Shown: positions 22,164 through 27,561 of the stretch, piece after piece
Numbering within the stretch: position 1 is the first letter of the stretch
Layout of the letters: every line of letters starts with the position of its first letter
Assembly: GCA_023231105.1 (NCBI GenBank)
Contig: JALNWB010000032.1
Location: 1-27,561 of the forward strand
Origin: Ignavibacteriaceae bacterium
GTDB lineage: Bacteria; Bacteroidota; Ignavibacteria; Ignavibacteriales; Ignavibacteriaceae
Length of the DNA stretch: 27,561 bases
Direction: 5' to 3'
Position numbers and translations under genes: made by a program
Notes under the pieces: model-generated
What the model saw: only the letters and a program-made list of their open reading frames with translations
Databases searched by the model: none
What the model was told of the DNA's origin: nothing

Positions 22164-23330
22164 TTATTGCCCAATGATAATAGTTTCTTTAAACTTTCCA
22201 TTATGTTCGTAAAGTTTCCCGGCACTAAAACTACCTTCATTCCAACTTCCTTTTAAAACATCACCTGCGTCGGCAAATCTTTGATTCAAACCTTTCGCGG
22301 AGATAATATGTCTTGTAGCAAAATAATACGTACCTACACCATGCATCAATCCATTTTTTTGTTCTCCGACATATTTGTCACCATTTGGAAACACTATAGT
22401 TCCCAGCCCTGGAGGTGGAGGTGGAGGTTTGGGCCCAACCCCCAACTGATTAATCTTTTCTTTCAAATCAGTAAGTTTCTTATCTAATTTCAATATTTCA
22501 TCATCTAAATATTTTTTTTGTTTCTCCCGTTCATTGGTTTCCAACTGTTTAATCAAGCCATCAGCTATTTTAATCAGATCATCACATTTTGCAATCAAAG
22601 CATCATAACCTTTTTGAGTAACAATTTTATTACCTACAGGTAATTCTTCGATCGAGGTTTTTATTGAACCTATTTTTTGATTGTAATCTTGCGCAAGTGG
22701 ATCTTCGCCTAAATTGGGTTTAAACAAGATAATAATTGGGATCAGATTATCTTTTTTATTATTACATAAATTATCTGCAATTACGGTTCGGAGTTCTTGT
22801 ACAGTTGAATAGCTTTCGCTTTGATATTTTGTATTTCCTAAATCGGGCTCCGTATAAAAATAAACTTTTGCTTTTTTATTTTTATTCAAGTAAGATGTCA
22901 ATTGAGTTTGATCAACTTGGTTTGAGCTCTCAGATAAAAGATAGTCGTCAGGAATAAAATTATTAAAATTATCCTCAACATTTTGAGCTATGCCGGCAAA
23001 TGTTTTCCCTTGAATGCTTTCGAATATATTATTTAGGGAATTTGCGTCCCATGTATTTATTAAAACACTCTTTTTTTCGTCACCGCCTAGTCGAATTATT
23101 TTTACACTTTTACTAACAAAAGCAATTGTTGGACAACTACTTGATCTAAAGGGTAAACAAATTTCTATAAGTTCTTCTTTATAACTTTCATCATATTTAC
23201 TATTTAAAACAATAGTTAATGAAATATCAGTAATCTGGCTTGGATTTTCATCAGGTAAATCCTTATACTCTTTATTTCCACATCCGTATGAAAATGAAAA
23301 AATAAAAATAATCCCAATAATTTTTATCAT
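22164..23330 (-). CDS. MORN-repeat lipoprotein with coiled coil and Pro-rich linker
   Basis: 388 residues from ATG 23330, which starts a lipoprotein signal (MIKIIGIIFIFSFSYGC, lipobox SYGC); a start at 23357 is also possible. Residues 30-230 form an alpha/beta domain resembling a von Willebrand A-like fold (LTIVLNSKYDESYKEELIEI..., LIPIIILFKPNLG), though no MIDAS motif is certain. A coiled coil (about 255-305), a PKPPPPPPG linker (about 313-321) and MORN-type repeats follow (FPNGDKYVGEQKNGLMHGVG, then GDVLKGSWNEGSFSAGKLYE). MORN repeats mediate membrane or protein binding. Co-transcribed with the membrane protein gene 31 bp upstream. Confidence 0.7.
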   Translation of the reverse strand: MIKIIGIIFIFSFSYGCGNKEYKDLPDENPSQITDISLTIVLNSKYDESYKEELIEICLPFRSSSCPTIAFVSKSVKIIRLGGDEKKSVLINTWDANSLNNIFESIQGKTFAGIAQNVEDNFNNFIPDDYLLSESSNQVDQTQLTSYLNKNKKAKVYFYTEPDLGNTKYQSESYSTVQELRTVIADNLCNNKKDNLIPIIILFKPNLGEDPLAQDYNQKIGSIKTSIEELPVGNKIVTQKGYDALIAKCDDLIKIADGLIKQLETNEREKQKKYLDDEILKLDKKLTDLKEKINQLGVGPKPPPPPPGLGTIVFPNGDKYVGEQKNGLMHGVGTYYFATRHIISAKGLNQRFADAGDVLKGSWNEGSFSAGKLYEHNGKFKETIIIGQ

Positions 23331-23361
23331 ATTTCTTATATAAAGTATATTTTTCATCCTC

Positions 23362-24381
23362 TCACCCTTGACTTTTTTCGTTTTTGTTTTTTCCAGTTTT
23401 ATCTTTCGAGTCTTCTGTTTCTAGTTCTGAAACGGGAGAGGGATTCGCATTTAATATTTCCAATTGAGCCCTCAACCCTGCTTGTCCAATTATATTTTTA
23501 TACCTCTCTCCACTTTCTCCTGCTTTATCTTTAAATGCCCTTAAATCATCATCAAATAATATTCCGTAAGTCATAAAATAATAGTTGCCACTATCCTTTT
23601 GTATTTTATGGTTCCGTACTGGTGAAATAGATATACCTTCAGGTTTGACAACCCCACCTGGTGAAACAAAACTTGTGTCCATCTCCGGTATCAGATATTT
23701 GCGATGTTCATCTATATGGCAATATCCATTAACTTTATTCTCCCACATATTATAATCATCCCTTAGATACTTCATTAGTTTTATAGCTGCAAAATAATAG
23801 CCGGTTCTTCTTATATGGTAATACGCTACAACGCAATATGAAACCAGTATAACTGCAGTTAAGGGATTCATTATAAACCTTTGTAAAGTAAAAAATAATC
23901 CGACTTTTATCAGAGCGACTACAATAATACCAGTTTTCCATAAAGACAATATTAAACTATTATGTTTGATCTTTTGTTCATATGTTGCTCTCATATGAAT
24001 ATCATTATTAGCCTTAAGTTGGTTTTCATTTAAACAAATTTCCTTTTGACGTGCATGTCCATGAATGGCACAAACTAAATCTAAAGTTAATAGAGTAAAT
24101 GCCGAACCGATTCCATAAAGAATAAATTTAAATTGCGGGAACATAAAACATAATCCTACCACTTCAAGGAATATAGCAATGAAAAATCCTTTTTTGTCAT
24201 CAGGAAATTGATCTAGACTAAATAGACCCGGGAAATCATTACCGGTTTTTATTTTACTGTGTCGAACACTAAGCCATAATTCTTTCGTATTGGTTGAAGG
24301 TTCAAATTTCTCTTTTGGATCGATGCTGTTAATGAAATTTTCCGGTTGAAAATTTCTAATGTGTTTTTTAAAGATTGCCAT
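23362..24381 (-). CDS. Integral membrane protein, first gene of the envelope operon
   Basis: 339 residues from ATG 24381, which has GAGGT five bases upstream (an upstream ATG at 24417 has none). Four hydrophobic segments: about 65-82 (FFIAIFLEVVGLCFMFP), 86-103 (FILYGIGSAFTLLTLDLV), 142-162 (LWKTGIIVVALIKVGLFF) and 172-188 (LTAVILVSYCVVAYYHI). A cytoplasmic-type helical linker with HGHARQKEICLNENQLK is between the pairs. The C-terminal 140 residues are soluble (GVVKPEGISISP, GILFDDDLRAFKDKAGESGE) and end with a charged tail. No family is recognised. It probably anchors the system in the inner membrane. Confidence 0.65.
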   Translation of the reverse strand: MAIFKKHIRNFQPENFINSIDPKEKFEPSTNTKELWLSVRHSKIKTGNDFPGLFSLDQFPDDKKGFFIAIFLEVVGLCFMFPQFKFILYGIGSAFTLLTLDLVCAIHGHARQKEICLNENQLKANNDIHMRATYEQKIKHNSLILSLWKTGIIVVALIKVGLFFTLQRFIMNPLTAVILVSYCVVAYYHIRRTGYYFAAIKLMKYLRDDYNMWENKVNGYCHIDEHRKYLIPEMDTSFVSPGGVVKPEGISISPVRNHKIQKDSGNYYFMTYGILFDDDLRAFKDKAGESGERYKNIIGQAGLRAQLEILNANPSPVSELETEDSKDKTGKNKNEKSQG

Positions 24382-24441
24382 TTTAACCTCTTTTATTTTT
24401 AATAATTTTATGCTCAAATAATGTGGAAAACTCTACCCATG

Positions 24442-24529
24442 AATTAATTATCGCTCTATGCTTTAATCCCTTGTCCATAGATGGGGGCTAACATTTTACA
24501 GTCCGTTCCACCTAGTCCGATAATTAATT
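24442..24529. repeat. Inverted repeat upstream of the envelope operon
   Basis: AATTAATTATCG (24442-24453) and CGATAATTAATT (24518-24529) are perfect inverted copies with 64 nt between them. The position 61 bp upstream of the first gene's start suggests an operator or promoter-related site, or the ends of a lost insertion. Confidence 0.5.
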
Positions 24530-25072
24530 GGTTATTCATGTTCATCATCAGTTTATGTATTTATTATAATATTCATTAAATTTCTAAAAAACAAGAAAAG
24601 AAAATGGAGAGAGAGATTAAAGAAACATACATATAAGAAGATAATAGATATCTCATTTTGTTTTCTTTAATCTTGTCCTTATAAAATAAAGTAAATAATA
24701 AACTATTTATTTTTCGGAGATTTTTTTCTATAACTGAAAAAAGTGGCAAAGAATAAAATCTTTTTTGAGATCTTTTTGTGGGTCTTTTACTATTTCTTAA
24801 ACTGAATTCCAAGTAACTATTCCCTTACTTATTTATCTATGTTTAATTGATAATTGCAAACTAAAATTATTTATTTGTTTTTACAAGAAATAAAATAAAA
24901 ATTAATTTAGAACAACTTTCACGCCAATCTCCCTTCACCTCAAAACCCCATGTTCTTACAGTTCCGTCCCGTGCAACCTGTAATGAGCGCAATAGAACTG
25001 GTCATGTCAAACTGCCTGTGGTGAGTGAAGTCGAAACTGTAGAAGTATTGCTTCGCGCTTTTGTTCTTCTTC

Positions 25073-25088
25073 TAAGCCTCTGGCTTAT
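25073..25088. repeat. AAGCC-NNN-GGCTT hairpin copy
   Basis: TTCTAAGCCTCTGGCTTATC; related copies with loops AAA and GAA follow at about 25320 and 25708, all preceded by TTCTAA or GTTCTAA and followed by ATC. Same triloop style as 942-971. Confidence 0.55.
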
Positions 25089-25353
25089 CGTTTTATCTGG
25101 AACACTTCTCTTCTCTCCGTGTTATTTAAATTAATGTAAAAAGCAACAGGTATGCATGTTGTTTAAAGTTTTTATTTTGTTTTGCGTACCCTTTGCTTTT
25201 TACTGAAACACAAATGCACCTTAAACCCTTTTTTTGTCTGCTTCGTTCCAAGTCTCTGGTATCGCAAAAAAAATGTTTTAAGTGCTGAAGACAAATTAAC
25301 CCAAACAGTGTTCAGTTCTAAGCCAAAGGCTTATCATAAACTTTCAGTTCGCA

Positions 25354-25380
25354 AAGCATCCCGACAAAGTCGGGATGCTT
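25354..25380. repeat. Perfect 12-bp stem-loop
   Basis: AAGCATCCCGAC pairs with GTCGGGATGCTT around AAA, preceded by CGCA and followed by CGCTC. There is no T-run, so it is not a typical terminator. Confidence 0.7.
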
Positions 25381-25481
25381 CGCTCATAACTAATGTAAAA
25401 ATAAAAATGTTTTTTAGGTAGTATTAACTTTTCTTGTTGATTAAAAAACCATTTTATTTTTACTGAACTCTAATCACAATT

Positions 25482-25506
25482 GCAACCTATTGGAACAATA
25501 AGTTGC
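25482..25506. repeat. Stem-loop with one wobble
   Basis: GCAACCTATT pairs with AATAAGTTGC around GGAAC; one G-U or mismatch position depending on strand. Confidence 0.55.
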
Positions 25507-25574
25507 TGGAAGACTAAACCCAAATCCACACACTGTAAAAAGCCACGTGCTTTGAACTGCTATCTCTTTTCTCT

Positions 25575-25622
25575 CCTTCCACAATTGACCAATGACTATT
25601 GACAACTGACCACTACTCAAAG
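25575..25622 (+). repeat. Heptamer tract (TTGACCA type)
   Basis: CAATTGACCAATGACTATTG followed by ACAACTGACCACTACTC: a 7-nt rhythm on GAC, same + strand orientation as the phage-region tracts, about 13 kb away from them. Confidence 0.5.
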
Positions 25623-25796
25623 CCCAGCTTTTTCCCGAAACTAATCTCCATAACAGAATTACACTTTCAGTTTAAAACAACTTTCAATAAAAAGGTTTTG
25701 GTTCTAAGCCGAAGGCTTATCAAACCAATGCACATAGTGCTGCTTCTTTAATCCAAACAGAACCGCACTTTTTATTTTTTAACCCAAACTAAAACA

Positions 25797-25996
25797 TTGC
25801 CCACCCCTAAAAAGACAAGTTGCCGCCGCCGGGAAGACAGTGTAAAGGCAAAACTTAGCGCCATATTTTTTCTGATTGCTCCACTTTCACCCGCCTCCGG
25901 CGGGCTTCGTTCCGCTTTCCTTTGTAACCGGCACTCATTTTCACCTTTACACCAATGCGGCGGAAAAAGCAATTTTGATTTTTACGGGGTGGGCAA
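25797..25996 (+). ncRNA. Extended ~200-nt stem structure (candidate RNA or hairpin element)
   Basis: Two arms of about 50 nt pair in nested order: TTGCCCACCCC with GGGGTGGGCAA, TAAAAA with TTTTTA, CAA with TTG, TTGC with GCAA, CGCCGC with GCGGCG, and GTGTAAAGG with CCTTTACAC, together nearly 40 bp interrupted by small bulges. The apical part contains a CCCGCC-TCC-GGCGGG hairpin. It ends 56 bp before the small-gene operon. Either a structured RNA or a foldback/MITE-like element with 17-bp terminal inverted repeats would explain it; no target-site duplication is evident. Confidence 0.55.
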
Positions 25997-26052
25997 GTTT
26001 TTTACAGCGCATAGCGCAAAAACCAAAACACATAAAAAATTACGGTGCAATT

Positions 26053-26280
26053 ATGGTTAAAAAAGTTCTTCTTAAACACAAAAACAAACACGGTTTGTTT
26101 TTTCTTGTTTCGCTTACTTATTACCGTGGCTCGCATACTCTCTTTTCTGTGCAGTGGTTCAACCCCGCCGGGCATTTTCGCGCTCTTCGGTTTACTTCTT
26201 TTTCTGCGGCAAGGCAGTTCTTCCTTCTCGCTACTTCTACTAAAATAAAAGTTAAACAACTCAAACTAAACTTAAATTAA
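26053..26280 (+). CDS. Possible small basic protein, first of the small-gene operon
   Basis: 75 residues, strongly basic, with a central Phe/Arg-rich stretch (YYRGSHTLFSVQWFNPAGHF). No SD is visible. It ends 10 bp before the next small gene, whose AGGTGG follows the stop directly. The frame is also open far upstream, and another ORF covers the opposite strand, so coding is uncertain; the support is its tight operon spacing. Not recognised. Confidence 0.4.
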   Translation: MVKKVLLKHKNKHGLFFLVSLTYYRGSHTLFSVQWFNPAGHFRALRFTSFSAARQFFLLATSTKIKVKQLKLNLN

Positions 26281-26290
26281 AGGTGGTCTT

Positions 26291-26392
26291 ATGTTACATC
26301 CGTTTAATCGTTCGCTTTACTTTTTTTTCCGCTCGCATTTTATCCCCGCTTCCGTTGCTTTGCGCCTCGCTAAAAAAGGGGGTGCAAAATGA
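26291..26392 (+). CDS. 33-residue peptide translationally coupled to the next gene
   Basis: ATG at 26291 with AGGTGG five bases upstream. The product begins MLHPFNRSLYFFFRSHF and ends LAKKGGAK; its TGA overlaps the next ATG (ATGA at 26389-26392). It may be a leader peptide that opens translation of the next gene, rather than a functional protein. Confidence 0.45.
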   Translation: MLHPFNRSLYFFFRSHFIPASVALRLAKKGGAK

Positions 26393-26811
26393 AACGAATC
26401 AAATCGCTATCATCCGCAGCTCTTCGGCTCGGCTGTTCTTATTATGGTTTAAATCCGGTTCTCAATAATCGGGATGAAATTGTTTTTGTGTTCAGGTCCC
26501 TTTCCTGGTGTGCTTTTGCTTCTTATCTGCTCTCGCATAAAATCCCTTTCCATACCGGGTGTAAAAATAATTTCTACTCCGTTTATGTACCGGTTCTTTT
26601 GCTCCGGGTTTATGGTTCTAAAAAAATACTTTTTAAAAATATGTTCCAACTTTTTAAATCTTTTTTTGCCTTCGCAAATTTTGGCTATGATAAAAATTGG
26701 GAGGTTGCGGAGGTAAACAGTTTGCAACGCAATCAAAACGCCGCTTCTCTCTGCTCTACTCAGTGGGGTAAAAAATTATGGTATGAAAATAATTTATTGC
26801 AAGCGAGGTAA
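26389..26811 (+). CDS. Small-gene operon protein, unknown
   Basis: 140 residues, rich in Phe, Leu, Ser, Lys and Tyr; contains FVFRSLSWCAFASYLLSHKI, then PFHTGC, and KNMFQLFKSFFAFANFGYDK. No clear membrane segment or known domain. GGGGGTGC upstream could serve as SD, within the preceding coupled ORF. It is 3 bp before the next gene. Proteins of this kind, small and lineage-specific, occur near antirestriction genes on mobile elements. Confidence 0.5.
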   Translation: MKRIKSLSSAALRLGCSYYGLNPVLNNRDEIVFVFRSLSWCAFASYLLSHKIPFHTGCKNNFYSVYVPVLLLRVYGSKKILFKNMFQLFKSFFAFANFGYDKNWEVAEVNSLQRNQNAASLCSTQWGKKLWYENNLLQAR

Positions 26812-26814
26812 AAG

Positions 26815-27012
26815 ATGGAGGATATTAAATCTCTTACTTCGCTTTATGATTCGCTTCGATCGGCTTACGAAAAAATAAAAGGTCTCTTTTATTCTATGCC
26901 TGTGGAGAAACAAAAACTTTATTCTGCTACTACTATTAAAACTCTTTCTGATTTAAATCAGCAAATACAATTTTTAGAAAACATTATCAATCTAAAATCA
27001 ATCAATAACTAA
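26815..27012 (+). CDS. Small helical protein
   Basis: 65 residues, predicted wholly alpha-helical (SLTSLYDSLRSAYEKIKGLF, then TLSDLNQQIQFLENIINL) with heptad spacing of Leu/Ile in the second half, so it could form a dimeric coiled coil. GAGG is seven bases before the start, in the end of the preceding gene. 14 bp before the ArdC-like gene. Function unknown. Confidence 0.65.
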   Translation: MEDIKSLTSLYDSLRSAYEKIKGLFYSMPVEKQKLYSATTIKTLSDLNQQIQFLENIINLKSINN

Positions 27013-27026
27013 AAGGAGTTCTTAAC

Positions 27027-27431
27027 ATGAAAACTTTATCTGAACAAGAAAAAATTGAATATAGGGAAAAGAAAAAATCCCGCATTCAAGCGATTAGAAA
27101 AACTCTTTCCGAAATGACGGAAGAACAACGAACGGAGCTCATAGAAAAGTTCGGAATCGTTGTTACCATCGAGGGGCATCCCTTAACCCCTCATAATACT
27201 TGTTTCCTTTATGCTCAAACGGAAAAACCCATTACTGTAGTTGGCGGCTTTCAACAATGGAAGAAAGCCGGAAGAACGGTTAAAAAAGGTGAACACTCAC
27301 TTTTAATCTTCGTTCCTTCTATCAAAGAAAAAGAAGAACAACCGGCAAATGAAGAAAATGTTTTTTTCTTTACTGCCAATGTTTTTGATATTACCCAAAC
27401 TGAACCAATAGCACAAAGTGAAGCGGCTTAA
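27027..27431 (+). CDS. ArdC N-terminal-like ssDNA-binding protein
   Basis: 134 residues. The second half shows the ArdC-N (DUF1738) signature: TPHNTCFLYAQ (about 51-61), VVGGFQQWKKAGRTVKKGEH (71-90), LLIFVPSI and VFFFTANVFDITQTEP (110-125). In ArdC this domain binds single-stranded DNA and is followed by a metallopeptidase; here the protein ends after the first domain. ArdC proteins protect entering plasmid DNA from restriction. AAAGGAG precedes the start. The N-terminal 40 residues are a charged helix. Position in a run of small genes supports a mobile-element origin. Confidence 0.78.
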   Translation: MKTLSEQEKIEYREKKKSRIQAIRKTLSEMTEEQRTELIEKFGIVVTIEGHPLTPHNTCFLYAQTEKPITVVGGFQQWKKAGRTVKKGEHSLLIFVPSIKEKEEQPANEENVFFFTANVFDITQTEPIAQSEAA

Positions 27432-27448
27432 TTGCCGCTTCTTTTATT
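27420..27448 (+). terminator. Intrinsic terminator at the end of the ArdC-like gene
   Basis: GAAGCGGC (27420-27427) pairs with GCCGCTTC (27434-27441) around TTAATT, which includes the stop codon, followed by TTTTATTT. Confidence 0.6.
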
Positions 27449-27472
27449 TACTTCTTAAAACTTGGAGCATTT

Positions 27473-27561
27473 ATGGAATTAAATATTATTCAATCGGCAA
27501 AACCCGATTTCAATAACGATAAAGATTTTTTCGTTAGGCAAACGAAAGAGTTTCTCAATCC
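27473..27561 (+). CDS. Start of a further gene, cut by the window edge
   Basis: ATG at 27473 with GGAG upstream (CTTGGAGCATTT). 29 residues are visible (MELNIIQSAKPDFNNDKDFF...), all in one open frame to the edge. Not recognised. Confidence 0.55.
   Translation, partial: MELNIIQSAKPDFNNDKDFFVRQTKEFLN

Larger units (their letters stand above)
24418..26052. other. Long non-coding region rich in inverted repeats
   Basis: 1.6 kb between the divergent envelope operon and the rightward small-gene operon. Its ORFs (for example 24576-24812 on the - strand, 25182-25421 on the + strand) lack good starts and look accidental. Structured elements listed separately lie at 24442-24529, 25354-25380, 25482-25506 and 25797-25996, together with three AAGCC-NNN-GGCTT hairpins and a heptamer tract at 25575-25620. 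Confidence 0.6.

Noticed and set aside
24576..24812. Leftward ORF of 78 residues upstream of the envelope operon
   Set aside because: No SD, very AT-rich DNA, and no recognisable motif; possibly real but unsupported.
25182..25421. Rightward ORF of 79 residues in the gene-free region
   Set aside because: It runs through a perfect stem-loop and an AAGCC hairpin, has no SD, and its composition is unlike its neighbours.
25797..26060. ORFs on both strands across the 200-nt stem (25772-25972 leftward, 25797-26060 rightward)
   Set aside because: Open frames on both strands of a near-palindrome are expected from its GC-rich arms; neither has an SD, and the nested pairing explains the sequence better.
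1..27561. tRNA or rRNA genes
   Set aside because: No cloverleaf with a TTCGA-type arm or rRNA-like segment was recognised on either strand by eye.

Overview
The window looks like a low-GC chromosome of the Bacteroidota / Ignavibacteriota-Chlorobiota side of the tree. This is inferred from protein families (FISUMP-domain lipoproteins, PEGA and LPP20-like envelope proteins, a tail of long TPR repeats) and from AT-rich intergenic DNA; no rRNA or marker gene is present, so the assignment is not firm.

Region 1 (1-12.5 kb) is a phage-derived module. A leftward group encodes a small terminase subunit (3943-4317), a Mu gp29/DUF935-type portal (2634-3818), a large terminase (1047-2309) and a small membrane coiled-coil protein (587-841). 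A rightward group starts 157 bp away and encodes a Mu-I-like head protease/scaffold (4475), major capsid protein (5520), an AT-hook-tailed small protein, two tandem DUF2190-like decoration proteins, a beta-helix fibre protein (7601), membrane proteins (8964, and a TTG-start gene at 10174), a replication initiator-like protein (10344), a zinc-ribbon protein and an M15 peptidase endolysin (12019). Head and packaging genes are present, but no tail sheath, tape measure, baseplate, integrase or transposase can be seen inside the window.

Region 2 (12.6-24.4 kb) is leftward, AT-rich and host-like: an 11-repeat TPR protein, a small gene broken by a stop codon, two FISUMP lipoproteins that share a near-identical DNA block, and a six-gene run of envelope proteins (four-helix membrane protein, MORN lipoprotein, unknown secreted protein, LPP20-like, NTF2-like, PEGA/beta-barrel). 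Region 3 (24.4-26.05 kb) has no convincing gene but is rich in inverted repeats, including a roughly 200-nt extended stem. Region 4 (26.05 kb to the edge) is a rightward run of very small genes leading to an ArdC-N-like ssDNA-binding protein, typical of mobile elements.

The most notable signals are not ordinary genes. (a) Three elements at 16-129, 248-362 and 2413-2524 share one architecture on the + strand: a -35/-10 pair with exactly 17 bp between, a 5' hairpin with a C-rich loop, a short linker, and an intrinsic terminator. The stem sequences differ between copies while pairing is kept, which suggests a multi-copy small RNA family. (b) The initiator-like gene carries ten copies of a 14-bp palindromic iteron with 21-bp spacing, followed by an A-rich tract and then a perfect DnaA box downstream of the gene: a lambda-O-like replication origin inside the initiator gene. 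(c) A potential H-type pseudoknot lies behind the fibre gene. (d) The phage region is filled with degenerate 7/8-nt tandem tracts, all pyrimidine-rich on the + strand, mixed with several families of short palindromes, some of which have been absorbed in frame into coding sequences.
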